Source of the DNA: Oscillospiraceae bacterium
GTDB taxonomy: Bacteria; Bacillota; Clostridia; Oscillospirales; Oscillospiraceae
Direction: 5' to 3'
Length of the DNA: 64,000 nt
NCBI GenBank assembly: GCA_017515345.1
Contig: JAFWFZ010000028.1
Coordinates: 62,001 to 126,000 of the forward strand
Shown here: positions 16,497 through 24,923 of the stretch, one piece after another
How the letters are laid out: each line of letters begins with the position of its first letter
Position numbering within the stretch: the stretch's first letter is position 1
Notes under the pieces: generated by a model
Seen by the model: the letters and a program-made list of their open reading frames with translations, nothing else
Told to the model about the DNA's origin: nothing
The model's database searches: none
Translations under genes and position numbers: made by a program

Positions 16497-17872
16497 GCCT
16501 GTGACCTCCTGCTCTCCGCCTCACGGAGTGTGGCGGCCTGTACTTTTTCCGCCAGCTCGATGCCCGCGGTGCCGTAGAGGATGTACACGTCCTCCCCCTC
16601 GGCCAGGGCCAGCTCCTTCGGCGCGTCCAGCTCCTTCGGCGTCTGTCTCAGCCGCTCCTCCGGCACGCCGGCCATCAGGAGCCGCATGTAGAAGTCCCTG
16701 TACCGGGGGCCGGTGACCACGATGCGGGTGATTTCCTCCGTATTCAGGAACTCAAAATCACAGTCGTACATCCAGCACACGTTCTCGGAGCCGTGGACAT
16801 GGTCCTCGATGCAGCTGTTCATCATGATGATCTCCTTCTTCCCCGGCAGCCCGGAGAGGTAGTCGAAGACCCGGGAGATGGCGAAGGCGTTTTTGTCCTT
16901 GGCCATCTGCATGACGGCGGTGACGCCGCCTCCCTCCGCCGCGTGGAACCGGGAGGAGGGGAGCTCCGTCTTCTCCAGCGCCGCGGCGATCACGTCCCGC
17001 GCCAGACCGAATTCCCGCAGGGCGGCTGCCACGGTGACGATGTTGTAGATATTGAATGTGCTGTCGGAGAGGAGACGGCAGCTCCAGTCCCCGTCCCGCT
17101 CCCGCACGGTGATCCGGCGGTTTTCCGGATCGGCGTCCGTGCCCAGGTAGTCCGGCTCCGGGTTCGTATAGCCGCATACGGCGCAGACCGCCTTTCCGAT
17201 GTGGTGGTAGCGGCGGTAGACGTACTTGAGCTCACCCGCGCATCTGGGGCAGACCCGCAGATCGTCGATGCGGTTCCTGAGCTCCACCGTATCGCCGGGG
17301 AGACTGTCGATGGCGAAATACGCCCGGGGATTCTCCGGGGCCACGCCCACGGTGATGAGATCGTCCCCGTTCAGGATGAGCTTCGTCTTTTTGGGGATGG
17401 CCGACGTGAGGATATCCGCGATGTACGCCGGGTGGGCGTTGCGCATGACGGAGTCGCGGGTCAGGTTCGTGATGACCAGGAGCTCCGGCTCGATATACCG
17501 GAAGATGCGGAGGGCGGACCGCTCGTCCACCTCCAGCACGCCCACATCATATTTCGTCTTCCCGGTGAGGGAAGCCCCCTGGGCAAGCGCCGCGGAGATG
17601 CCGGAGGCGATGTTGCCGCCCTCCCGGTTGCACAGGGGCCGGATCCCGCTCCGCTCCAGCACGGAGACGATGATATTGCATACGGTGGTCTTCCCGTTCG
17701 TCCCCGTCACGGCGACGATGCGCCCCGGTTTTCCGATCTGTCCCAGAAAATCCGGGCAGATCCTCAGTGCCACCTCGCCGGGGAAATTGGTGGCGTTCCT
17801 CCCCAGAAGCCGCAGCAGCGGCCGGCAGAGCTTGGCCGCCCACAGGGCGGCGATGAATCTCAGCTTTCCCAA
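16493..17872 (-). CDS. murT: MurT, Mur-ligase-like subunit of lipid II isoglutaminyl synthase
   Basis: A 459-residue Mur ligase homologue. The P-loop GTNGKTT is at about 57-63, the Mur-ligase central motif follows (EVDERS), and a MurT-specific zinc ribbon is present (CPRC...CAVC, about 208-236). The C-terminal DUF1727 domain is present. MurT with GatD amidates the D-Glu of lipid II on the cytosolic membrane face in Gram-positive bacteria, a modification needed for peptidoglycan cross-linking. The start is TTG with GGTGGGG upstream. Its partner gene downstream, overlapping by four bases, has lost the glutaminase residues, so the present reaction is uncertain. Confidence 0.88.
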   Translation of the reverse strand: MGKLRFIAALWAAKLCRPLLRLLGRNATNFPGEVALRICPDFLGQIGKPGRIVAVTGTNGKTTVCNIIVSVLERSGIRPLCNREGGNIASGISAALAQGASLTGKTKYDVGVLEVDERSALRIFRYIEPELLVITNLTRDSVMRNAHPAYIADILTSAIPKKTKLILNGDDLITVGVAPENPRAYFAIDSLPGDTVELRNRIDDLRVCPRCAGELKYVYRRYHHIGKAVCAVCGYTNPEPDYLGTDADPENRRITVRERDGDWSCRLLSDSTFNIYNIVTVAAALREFGLARDVIAAALEKTELPSSRFHAAEGGGVTAVMQMAKDKNAFAISRVFDYLSGLPGKKEIIMMNSCIEDHVHGSENVCWMYDCDFEFLNTEEITRIVVTGPRYRDFYMRLLMAGVPEERLRQTPKELDAPKELALAEGEDVYILYGTAGIELAEKVQAATLREAESRRSQA

Positions 17873-17899
17873 ATGTCTTCCCCACCTTTTCGGACGGCG

Positions 17900-18550
17900 T
17901 TATTCACCGTCCGGTGTTTGCAATGTTGCCGCGCAGCGGTTGATGGGCACGCCCTGGGCGTGAAATTTCGCCTCGTAATCGGTCATGACGCCCACCGGCC
18001 CGTTTGCGTGCAGGTCCCGTGTCACCTCGCTGAGGGTGAAGCCCTGCGCCTCGAACTGCTCCAGGGAATACTCAAACAGGGGACCGTTGTCGGTCTTGAA
18101 ATGGATCTCCCCGCCGGGCTTCAGCACGCCGCGGTAGATCTTCAGAAAGCCCTCGCTGGTCAGGCGGCGCTTGGCGTGGCGCTTGGTCGGCCAGGGGTCG
18201 CAGAAGTTGATGTAGATCCTGTCCACCTCGCCGGGGGCGAAGATGGCGGGCAGGTTTTGGGCGTCCCTGTCCAGGAAACGCACGTTTTCGATGCCGCCGT
18301 CCACGGCCCGCTCCATGCCCACGACCATGGCGTCCGGCACGCGCTCCACCGCCACGAGGAGAGTGTCCGGGATGGTCCGGGCCGTCTCCGCCGTGAAGCG
18401 TCCCTTGCCGCAGCCCAGCTCCACATAGAGCCTTTGATACGCCGGAAATGTCTCCAGCCAGCGGCCCTGCAGCGCCTCCGGCTCCCTGATGAGCACGGCG
18501 GAGCACCGCTCCATCCTGGGGATGAGGTTCGGCTTTTTTCTCATTCGCAT
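17900..18550 (-). CDS. trmB: tRNA (guanine-N7-)-methyltransferase
   Basis: A 216-residue Rossmann methyltransferase that makes m7G46 in tRNA. The SAM loop VELGCGKGRF and the TrmB signature NFCDPWPTKRHAKRR are clear, and the C-terminus carries VMTDYEAKFHAQG. The ATG at 18550 gives the family-typical MRMRKKPNL start and lies four bases after GGGTGAT; an in-frame GTG three codons earlier is possible. It lies between birA and murT on the same strand with short gaps. Confidence 0.93.
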   Translation of the reverse strand: MRMRKKPNLIPRMERCSAVLIREPEALQGRWLETFPAYQRLYVELGCGKGRFTAETARTIPDTLLVAVERVPDAMVVGMERAVDGGIENVRFLDRDAQNLPAIFAPGEVDRIYINFCDPWPTKRHAKRRLTSEGFLKIYRGVLKPGGEIHFKTDNGPLFEYSLEQFEAQGFTLSEVTRDLHANGPVGVMTDYEAKFHAQGVPINRCAATLQTPDGE

Positions 18551-18592
18551 CCGTATCACCCGTACAATTCCAGATTATGGAATACCGCTCTT

Positions 18593-19366
18593 TCAGAGCC
18601 GTATGCTGATCTCTCCGGAGGAGAGCACGTCCTCCGTCCCGTCGCCGTAGCGCACCAGAAGCCCGGAGTCGTCGTCGATCCCCGTGACGAAGGCGCGGCG
18701 GGAGCCGGAAGGGGAGATGACCTCCACCGTGCGGCCAACGGCGACGGACCGCTCCCGGTAGGGGGCGAGGTAGTCTTTTTTATCCAGCGCCCTGTAATAG
18801 CCCCAGAAGCAGTCCAGGATCCCGGCGGCGAGACGCGCCGCGGCGCCCTCCGGCGCGCGGGGCCCGAACAGAGAGCCCGCCGTATGCCGAAGCTCCTCCG
18901 GGTAGCCGCCGGGCGGGTCGCAGAGATTGACGCCGATGCCCAGCACCGCGTATTTCAGCGCGCTGCCGTCCGGCAGGAAGGACGCCTCTGTGAGTATACC
19001 GCAAACTTTTTTCCCGTCAAGCAGGATATCGTTCACCCACTTGATGCCGCACGCCCTGCCGGAGACAGCCTCCGCGGCCAGTGCCACTGCGGCTGCGGCT
19101 GCGGTGGTGATGCGCACCGGCCTGTCCACATAAGCCCCCGGCCGCAGCAGCAGGCTCATATACAGTCCCGCGGCCGCCGGGGAAAAGAAGCTGCGCCCCA
19201 GCCGCCCGCGTCCTGCGGTCTGCCGGCCGGCCAGAATGACGAGCCCCTCGTCCGCGCCCGCCTCGGCCCGGCGTTTCGCCTCCGTATTGGTGGAGTCCAG
19301 CTCCTCGTGCCATTCCAGGCTGAGCGGCGCGCGCATAGTACGCGCGATTTGATCGACCATACTCAT
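18593..19366 (-). CDS. birA: biotin--[acetyl-CoA-carboxylase] ligase, monofunctional
   Basis: A 257-residue biotin protein ligase. Conserved elements are ELDSTNTEAKR, AGRQTAGRGRLGRSF (biotinyl-AMP loop) and KWVNDILLDGKKVCGIL. It has no N-terminal winged-helix domain, so it is the non-regulatory group I form, unlike the bifunctional BirA repressor common in Firmicutes. It attaches biotin to carboxylases or decarboxylases; none is encoded in the window. A weak -10-like TAGAAT lies in the AT-rich stretch just upstream. Confidence 0.93.
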   Translation of the reverse strand: MSMVDQIARTMRAPLSLEWHEELDSTNTEAKRRAEAGADEGLVILAGRQTAGRGRLGRSFFSPAAAGLYMSLLLRPGAYVDRPVRITTAAAAAVALAAEAVSGRACGIKWVNDILLDGKKVCGILTEASFLPDGSALKYAVLGIGVNLCDPPGGYPEELRHTAGSLFGPRAPEGAAARLAAGILDCFWGYYRALDKKDYLAPYRERSVAVGRTVEVISPSGSRRAFVTGIDDDSGLLVRYGDGTEDVLSSGEISIRL

Positions 19367-19408
19367 CCCATCGCCTCAATGTCCATAAGTATCCTTATTC
19401 TATTAAAT

Positions 19409-19441
19409 ATCCCACGCAAAAGCAAGCGTTTTGCGTGGGAT
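19409..19441 (-). terminator. probable terminator of the MerR-family gene
   Basis: A perfect 13-base stem (ATCCCACGCAAAA and its complement) with a seven-base loop lies 21 bases after the regulator stop. On the minus strand it is followed by ATTTAAT, a modest U-rich tract. Confidence 0.6.
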
Positions 19442-19462
19442 CCGTTTATGAATCGGGGGCGC

Positions 19463-20287
19463 CTACCGGAGACTGTGGACCTTCGGCTCCACCGGGAGCC
19501 ACACCTCAAAGAAGCCGGTCGTCTTCCCCTCGTCCAGGGCGCTGCACGCCAGGTTGCCGAAGGCGTTGCCCGCGATGGTGAGGCTGTTCTCCTCCGCCCA
19601 GTCCTTCATGAAGCCGATGCGCCGGGGAGAGAAGGCCCCCTTGCCGCTGGATTTGAAGGCGGAGTGGATGCATAGCCGGGAGGGCATGAAGCGGATGGGC
19701 GGCTCGATGGCCAGCCCGAACTCCCGGACGTATTTCATTCCCAGGGAGAAGCCCCAGGAGTAATCGTCGCCGTTATCCAGCACGTCCACAAGGGAGACCT
19801 CGAAGTACCGTTTCGTGAACGGCATGTACTTGAGCCACTGGCGGGAGAGGCGCTGCAGCTCCTGCCGGTTGTCGTACTGGGCGTTGTGCCGGTTCAGATA
19901 ACAGACGAACTCCGCCGTCTGACGCACGTCGCACTTGCCCACAAAGCTGCGGATGCGCATCAGGCTCTCCCGGTACTGGCGGATCCGCTCCAGAAGCAGC
20001 TCCTGCCGCCGCAGGTCGGCGGCGATCTCCGCCTGCTTCGCATCCAGGCAGCGGGTGAGCTCGTCCACGGTGATGGCGCTGGCCATCCCGGCGATCTCGT
20101 CGATGCCGAAGCCGAACTGCTTGTACCAGAGGCAGTCGATCAGGTAGTTGATGTCCCAGGTGTCGTAGTAACGGTAGTTGTTGTTGGGGTCCTTTTCCGG
20201 CGATACGATGCCCCGCTCTTCGTAGTAACGGATCAGGTCGGTGGAAATACCCAGGATCCGCGCGACATCGCCGATCTTGTAACGCAT
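19463..20287 (-). CDS. MerR-family transcriptional regulator with effector-binding C-terminus
   Basis: A 274-residue regulator. The N-terminal MerR winged helix is clear (YKIGDVARILGISTDLIRYYEERG), followed by the RYYD wing, a long dimerisation helix (about 80-120) and a C-terminal region of about 150 residues ending FFEVWLPV, like GyrI/BmrR-type small-molecule binding folds. No metal-binding Cys pair typical of MerR/CueR is seen at the end of the helix, so an organic ligand is likelier. The ATG at 20287 has GGAGGAGG upstream. It is divergent from the catabolic operon, whose promoter has the 19-base spacer typical of MerR-activated genes, so it is the likely activator. Ligand unknown. Confidence 0.88.
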   Translation of the reverse strand: MRYKIGDVARILGISTDLIRYYEERGIVSPEKDPNNNYRYYDTWDINYLIDCLWYKQFGFGIDEIAGMASAITVDELTRCLDAKQAEIAADLRRQELLLERIRQYRESLMRIRSFVGKCDVRQTAEFVCYLNRHNAQYDNRQELQRLSRQWLKYMPFTKRYFEVSLVDVLDNGDDYSWGFSLGMKYVREFGLAIEPPIRFMPSRLCIHSAFKSSGKGAFSPRRIGFMKDWAEENSLTIAGNAFGNLACSALDEGKTTGFFEVWLPVEPKVHSLR

Positions 20288-20415
20288 GGCGAGCCTCCTC
20301 CGGAAGATGGTTTCGGGAAAAATGAGCGGGCGGGATCGGCCAAAAGCCCGCGGAAAAGCGGCCAAAAACGGCTGCAGTCCGCCTCCCGCACGATAAAATA
20401 ACGGCTTTTATGGAT

Positions 20416-20444
20416 ATTATAGCGTATTTTTACTGAAAGTCCAA
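20416..20444 (-). promoter_or_regulatory. promoter of the MerR-family gene
   Basis: Minus strand: TTGGAC (20439-20444), a 17-base spacer, TATAAT (20416-20421). It leaves a GC-rich leader of about 120 bases (20288-20410) with short inverted repeats (CGGCC/GGCCG) but no clear terminator. Confidence 0.75.
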
Positions 20445-20463
20445 CAAAAAATTGCGATTTTGC

Positions 20464-20494
20464 TTGACTTTGGAATCATCCCAAGGTTTAGAAT
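20464..20494 (+). promoter_or_regulatory. MerR-type promoter and operator of the catabolic operon
   Basis: TTGACT (20464-20469) and TAGAAT (20489-20494) are separated by 19 bases, too long for unaided sigma-70 binding and the hallmark of MerR-regulated promoters. The spacer holds an imperfect dyad, CTTTGG-N7-CCAAGG, where a MerR dimer would bind and untwist DNA. A 17-base alternative with TTTAGA as -10 is weaker. The cyclase gene begins 60 bases downstream with AGGAGG before its ATG. Confidence 0.65.
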
Positions 20495-20554
20495 CCAAAA
20501 TAGAGACTTAAGCAGAAAAAACAGCTTATCAATTAAATTTAGGAGGTTACTATC

Positions 20555-21487
20555 ATGGCATACATGCCCCTCGACAAGAGCAAGTTCTATCTCGAAACCG
20601 ATAAGATGACGAAGATCTACGATCTCTCCCAGCCCTGGGGCTGGGACACCCCCCTGTGGCCCTTCCCCGGCGCCCGTTCCGACCTGAACTTCCCCCGCGG
20701 CCAGTATCTGGAGAGATTCCATAAGCGCACCAACACCTACACCGGCACCCTGCATGCCGCCACCCACTGCGACGCTCCCAACCACACCCTCCACGAGGAG
20801 GAGGTCGACCGTGAGCGTTACGGCTACACTCTGGCCGAGATGAGGCTGGAGCATGCCATCGGCACCGGCGTCATCGTGGACCTGACCTGGATGTACGACG
20901 AGTTCCAGGAGGCCTTCAACAAGGCCGGCGGCGACCCCGCGAAGATGGGCGAGTGGGCTGAGACCCCCGACAAGAAGGGCGCCATCTGGCACATCATCAC
21001 CCCCGAGGACGTGCAGAAGGCTCTTGACAAGGACGGCCTCGAGATCCGTCCCAACGACTTCGTCGTGCTGAACACCGGCTTCCACCGCTTCTGGCGCATC
21101 AACAACGACAAGTACTTCAACTACTATCCCGGCAACGGCCCCGAGCTTGCCAAGTGGCTCATGTATGAGAAGAAGATCAAGGCCATCGCCGGTACCTACG
21201 GCGCCTCCGACTCCTGCGTGTGGCATTGCCCCTGCAAGGAGCAGATGCCCTGGCTGTACAACAACTACAAGCTGGCCACCGGCCGCGACATCGACGTGGA
21301 CTATCCCGACTATGAGCCCTGCCACCGCCTGTTTGGTCAGCACGGCCTCATGGCCATCGAGAATGCCGGCGGCGACATCGACCAGGTCACCGGCAAGCGC
21401 ATGATCATCGCCGCGTTCCCGTTCCGCTGCGAAGCGGCCGACGGCGGCATGGTCCGTCTCGTCGCCTGGGAAGAGGGCAGCTTCTAA
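20555..21487 (+). CDS. cyclase-family metal-dependent hydrolase
   Basis: A 310-residue member of the cyclase/kynurenine formamidase-like family (PF04199). The metal-binding signature HxxTHxDxPxH is seen as HAATHCDAPNH near residue 67, and later His/Asp/Glu positions are present. Family members hydrolyse amide or ester bonds in cyclic or N-acyl substrates (isatin hydrolase, kynurenine formamidase). Here it is the first gene of an operon with a hydroxyacid dehydrogenase and a beta-keto acid cleavage enzyme, so it may release or ring-open the compound fed to them. It is followed by a strong hairpin that could protect its part of the mRNA. Substrate unknown. Confidence 0.82.
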   Translation: MAYMPLDKSKFYLETDKMTKIYDLSQPWGWDTPLWPFPGARSDLNFPRGQYLERFHKRTNTYTGTLHAATHCDAPNHTLHEEEVDRERYGYTLAEMRLEHAIGTGVIVDLTWMYDEFQEAFNKAGGDPAKMGEWAETPDKKGAIWHIITPEDVQKALDKDGLEIRPNDFVVLNTGFHRFWRINNDKYFNYYPGNGPELAKWLMYEKKIKAIAGTYGASDSCVWHCPCKEQMPWLYNNYKLATGRDIDVDYPDYEPCHRLFGQHGLMAIENAGGDIDQVTGKRMIIAAFPFRCEAADGGMVRLVAWEEGSF

Positions 21488-21503
21488 AAAAACGCTGTAA
21501 TGA

Positions 21504-21529
21504 TTCGGGAGCGCTTCGGCGCTCCCGAA
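21504..21529 (+). other. intercistronic hairpin
   Basis: A perfect 11-base stem (TTCGGGAGCGC and complement) closed by a stable TTCG tetraloop, 17 bases after the cyclase stop. No T-tract follows, so it is more likely an mRNA-stabilising or processing element than a terminator. Confidence 0.65.
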
Positions 21530-21548
21530 AAATGGGAGTAGTACGATA

Positions 21549-22514
21549 ATGAAAACTATCAACGACATCAAGAAGATCGCAGTGCTCGGCGCCGGCACCA
21601 TGGGCCCCGGCATTGCCCAGACGTTCGCCATCGGCGGCTACGAGGTCACCATGTGGACCAGGAGCGAGGCTACCCGCGAGAAGGCCAAGGCCGCCCTGAA
21701 GGCCAGCCTCCAGACCTTTGCCGAGGAAGGCGAGATCAAGGCTGAGGATATCGACGCCATCTACGGCCGCATCAACTTCAAGCCCACCGTGGCCGAGTGC
21801 ATCGACGGCGCCGACTTCATCATGGAGACCATCGTGGAGAAGAAGGAGGCCAAGGAGGAGCTCTACGCCCAGATCGCGGAGACCGTTTCCCCCGACGCCA
21901 TCATCGCCTCCAACACCTCCGCCCTCAACATCTTTGAGGTGGTTCCCGAGGCCCTGCTGCCCCAGCAGATCATCTGCCACTGGTATGCGCCCCCCCAGCT
22001 CATCCCACTGGTCGAGGTCGTGAAGAGCGAGCAGGCTCCCCAGGAGTATGCCGACATCGCCGTGGAGATGCTGAAGAAGTGCGGCAAGACCGCCGTCCTC
22101 ATGAAGAAGTTCATCCGCGGCTATATCGTCAACCGTCTGCAGCAGTGCCTGAACCGCGAGGTGTTCTACCTCATCGACAACGGCTACTGCGACGCCCAGG
22201 CCATCGACCTGGCTGCCAAGGCCTCCTTCATCCCCAGGGCCGTCGTCCTGGGCCTGTGCAAGAGGGCCGACTTCGGCGGACTGGACATGACCGCCAACAA
22301 CTACCGCAACAAGAGCTACACCATGCCCGAGCATGGCGACGAGATGCCCAAGTGCCTGGAGGAGCTGGTGGATGCCGGCAACCTGGGCATCAAGACCGGC
22401 AAGGGCTTCTACGACTACACCGGCGTGGATATCGACGCTCTGAAGGCAAAGCGCGACAAGCAGCTCTTTGAGGTGTTCCGCGTGGCCAAGAAGTTCATGG
22501 ACGATCCTGTGTGA
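21549..22514 (+). CDS. NAD-dependent 3-hydroxyacid dehydrogenase (3-hydroxyacyl-CoA dehydrogenase family)
   Basis: A 321-residue protein with an N-terminal NAD Rossmann motif GAGTMGPGIAQ and the family's helical C-terminal domain. The active-site segment reads ICHWYAPPQLIPLVEVV; the PLVEVV form resembles the carnitine and gulonate 3-dehydrogenase branch more than classical 3-hydroxybutyryl-CoA dehydrogenase, which usually has HFFNPxxxMKLVE. The length equals bacterial L-carnitine dehydrogenases. It probably oxidises a free 3-hydroxy acid to the beta-keto acid used by the next enzyme. GGGAG-like sequence precedes the ATG. An acyl-CoA substrate cannot be excluded. Confidence 0.85.
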   Translation: MKTINDIKKIAVLGAGTMGPGIAQTFAIGGYEVTMWTRSEATREKAKAALKASLQTFAEEGEIKAEDIDAIYGRINFKPTVAECIDGADFIMETIVEKKEAKEELYAQIAETVSPDAIIASNTSALNIFEVVPEALLPQQIICHWYAPPQLIPLVEVVKSEQAPQEYADIAVEMLKKCGKTAVLMKKFIRGYIVNRLQQCLNREVFYLIDNGYCDAQAIDLAAKASFIPRAVVLGLCKRADFGGLDMTANNYRNKSYTMPEHGDEMPKCLEELVDAGNLGIKTGKGFYDYTGVDIDALKAKRDKQLFEVFRVAKKFMDDPV

Positions 22515-22549
22515 TCGCGCTGTTGAGAAGAAAGGAAGTAATTTGAATA

Positions 22550-23473
22550 ATGGCTAAGAGCAACAAGATCATCATCCAGTGCTGCCTCTGCGGCGCCGGA
22601 ACAAAGAAAGCGCAGGCCCCCACTGTGCCCTACACCGCCGCCGAGCTGGCGGAGCAGGTCGTCGCCGTCGCCAAGGCCGGTGCGTCCGTCGTCCACATCC
22701 ATGTGCGTGAGGACAAGGTAGTCAACGGCGAGATGCAGATCGGCTACAAGTCCATGGGCCTCAAGCCCTTCACCGACGCGGTGGAAGCCTGCCGTGAGGC
22801 CTGCAAGGCTGCCGGCGTGGATGTGATCATCAACCTCACCACCTCCGGCGGCGAGTATGAGGATTACAAGCGGCTGCAGCATCTGAGCGCCCTGAAGCCC
22901 GAGATGTGCTCCTTCGACCCCAACACCATCAACTGGGCCAACAGCTACATCTTTGAGAACAGCCCCCGTTTCCTGAACCTGCTGAGCCAGGAAGTCGTCA
23001 AGAACGATATCAAGCCCGAGTTCGAGGTCTTTGATACCGGCCACATCGACAGCGTCATGTACTATGTCAAGAAGTGGAACATCCCCCAGCCCCCCCACAT
23101 CCAGTTCATCATGGGTGTCGGCGGCTCCATGCCCGGCACCACGGAGAACCTGGCCTTCCTGGTGGGCAAGCTGCCTGCGGGCGCTACCTGGTCCGTCTCC
23201 GGCATCGGCAAGTGCCATATGCCCATGATGCTGGCCGGCCTGGCCCTGGGCTGCGACGGCCTGCGCGTCGGTCTGGAGGACAACGTGGTCTACGGCTATG
23301 AGAACGGCGAGAAGATCATCGCCACCAACCTGATGCTGGTGGAGCGCGCCGTGGAGCTTTCCAAGCTGGCCGGCCGCGAGATCGCCACCGCCGACGAGGC
23401 GCGCGAGCTGCTGGGCATCACCCGCAACTGCCTGCGGGACGAGAAGACCATGCCCACCACCTATAAAGAGTAA
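22550..23473 (+). CDS. beta-keto acid cleavage enzyme (Kce/BKACE family)
   Basis: A 307-residue DUF849/BKACE protein, a Zn-dependent TIM barrel. It carries the zinc-binding HIHVRE motif (near residue 48), FDTGHID, QFIMGVGGSMPGT and RVGLEDN near the C-terminus. BKACE enzymes condense acetyl-CoA with a beta-keto acid and split it into acetoacetate and a new acyl-CoA; characterised substrates include 3-keto-5-aminohexanoate (lysine fermentation), dehydrocarnitine and other keto acids. The other lysine-route enzymes (aminomutases, Kdd, Kal) are not in the window, and the adjacent dehydrogenase is of another family, so kce in the strict sense is not claimed. AAAGGAAG lies upstream. Confidence 0.92.
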   Translation: MAKSNKIIIQCCLCGAGTKKAQAPTVPYTAAELAEQVVAVAKAGASVVHIHVREDKVVNGEMQIGYKSMGLKPFTDAVEACREACKAAGVDVIINLTTSGGEYEDYKRLQHLSALKPEMCSFDPNTINWANSYIFENSPRFLNLLSQEVVKNDIKPEFEVFDTGHIDSVMYYVKKWNIPQPPHIQFIMGVGGSMPGTTENLAFLVGKLPAGATWSVSGIGKCHMPMMLAGLALGCDGLRVGLEDNVVYGYENGEKIIATNLMLVERAVELSKLAGREIATADEARELLGITRNCLRDEKTMPTTYKE

Positions 23474-23502
23474 TAAAGCAGAGGAAGAAAGGAGTCAGAA
23501 CA

Positions 23503-24219
23503 TTGGCAAAGAGCAAAGTCGTCACCCTTGAGCAGGCCATGGAGAAGTGCTTTGACGGCATGACGGTCCTGCTCCCCGGCTTCGTGAACTGCGGCGTATC
23601 CGAGACGCTGATCGACGGCCTGATGGAGAAGGGCATCAAGGATCTGAACGTCATCTCCAACAACACCAGCATCAAGGGCCAGGGAATCGGCCGCCTCGTG
23701 CATGATAACCGCATCAAGCACATCACCTGCTCCCACATCGGCAACAACACCGAGACGGTGGAGAAGGTGGTTGCGGGCGACATCAACATCACCTTCGTGC
23801 CCCAGGGCTCTCTCTGTGAAAAGACCCGCGCGGGCGGCGCCGGCATCGGCGGCATCCTGACCCCCACCGGCGTGGGCACGCCCATGCAGGAGGGCAAGCA
23901 GCTCCTGGAGTGGGATGACGAGGCCGGTCAGTACAAGTTCGTCACGGCTGACGATCCCATCAAGGGCAAGCGCTTCATCCTGGAGCTTCCCCTCCACGGC
24001 GATGTGTGCTTCATCCACGCCTGGAAGGCGGACAAGATGGGCAACGTGGTGTATCACCGCACCGCCCGCAACTTCAACGAGCCCTTTGCCACTGCGGCTG
24101 ACTGGGTCATCTGCGAAGCGGAAGAGATTGTGGAAGTCGGCGAGCTGGATCCCGATATCATCAATACCCCCGGCGCGCTGGTAGATATGGTCGTCCAGGC
24201 CAGGAAAGTGGAGGGCTGA
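23503..24219 (+). CDS. CoA-transferase subunit A (acetoacetate/butyrate type)
   Basis: A 238-residue family I CoA-transferase alpha subunit. It has the N-terminal GMTVLLPGF loop, NNTSIKGQGIG and GAGIGGILTPTGVGT. With subunit B it transfers CoA between acyl-CoA and free acids. Next to a BKACE gene it would return CoA from the new acyl-CoA to acetoacetate or acetate, giving acetoacetyl-CoA for the butyrate branch. The start is TTG with GAAAGGAG upstream. It ends four bases before subunit B begins. The exact acid pair cannot be read from the sequence. Confidence 0.9.
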   Translation: MAKSKVVTLEQAMEKCFDGMTVLLPGFVNCGVSETLIDGLMEKGIKDLNVISNNTSIKGQGIGRLVHDNRIKHITCSHIGNNTETVEKVVAGDINITFVPQGSLCEKTRAGGAGIGGILTPTGVGTPMQEGKQLLEWDDEAGQYKFVTADDPIKGKRFILELPLHGDVCFIHAWKADKMGNVVYHRTARNFNEPFATAADWVICEAEEIVEVGELDPDIINTPGALVDMVVQARKVEG

Positions 24220-24223
24220 GAAC

Positions 24224-24880
24224 ATGGATGCGAAAGAATTCATCGCGAAGCGTACCGCTAAGTTTTTCAAGGACAACGACCTTGTCAACCTGGGTATCGG
24301 CATGCCCACCAAGTGCATGAAGTACATTGACCCGGATATCGACGTGTGGTTCCAGTCCGAGAACGGCGTCATCGGCATGACCGGCGAGCCCAAAGAGGGC
24401 GAGGTCATCGATCTGGACATCGTGGACGCGGGCGGCGCCCCCACCGGCATTCGTCCCGGCGGCTGCTGCTTCAGCTCCTTCACCTCCTTCGGCTACATCC
24501 GCGGCGGCCACGTGGATTATACCGTCCTGGGCGCCTACGAGGTGGACCAGCACGGCAACCTGGCCAACTGGATGATCCCCGGCAAGGCTGCCGCCGGTAT
24601 GGGCGGCGCCATGGACCTGGTCACCGGCGCCAAGTGCACCATCGTCATGACCGTGCACTGCGACAAGGCCGGCAACTCCAAGATCGTCCGTGAGACCAAG
24701 CTCCCCCTCACCGGCGTGGGCGTGGTCGACTATGTCATCACCGAGAAGTGCGTTTTCCACTTCACCAAGGAGGGGATGGTCCTCGAGGAGCTGGCCCCCG
24801 GTGAGACCGTGGAGAACATCCTTGCGATCACCCCCTGCGACATCATCGTTTCTGAGAACATCAAGTCCATGGAGGAGTGA
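24224..24880 (+). CDS. CoA-transferase subunit B (acetoacetate/butyrate type)
   Basis: A 218-residue beta subunit. The catalytic glutamate lies in SENGVIGM (about residue 46), the family I signature, and NLGIGMPT is near residue 24. Length is standard. It functions only as an oligomer with the upstream alpha subunit. A 124-base gap to the symporter gene follows, with a large hairpin. Confidence 0.92.
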   Translation: MDAKEFIAKRTAKFFKDNDLVNLGIGMPTKCMKYIDPDIDVWFQSENGVIGMTGEPKEGEVIDLDIVDAGGAPTGIRPGGCCFSSFTSFGYIRGGHVDYTVLGAYEVDQHGNLANWMIPGKAAAGMGGAMDLVTGAKCTIVMTVHCDKAGNSKIVRETKLPLTGVGVVDYVITEKCVFHFTKEGMVLEELAPGETVENILAITPCDIIVSENIKSMEE

Positions 24881-24923
24881 TCGCGCCGCTTCCATGCTGC
24901 GCGTAAGAGCTGATCCGATCATA

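Noticed and set aside
21504..21529. Hairpin after the cyclase gene as a terminator
   Set aside because: No T-tract follows (AAATGGG), and the next gene of the same pathway begins 20 bases later without a visible promoter.
22550..24880. Lysine fermentation (kce/kdd/kal) operon
   Set aside because: Only the BKACE and CoA-transferase fit. The dehydrogenase is of the 3-hydroxyacyl-CoA family, not Kdd, and no aminomutase or Kal gene is in the window.
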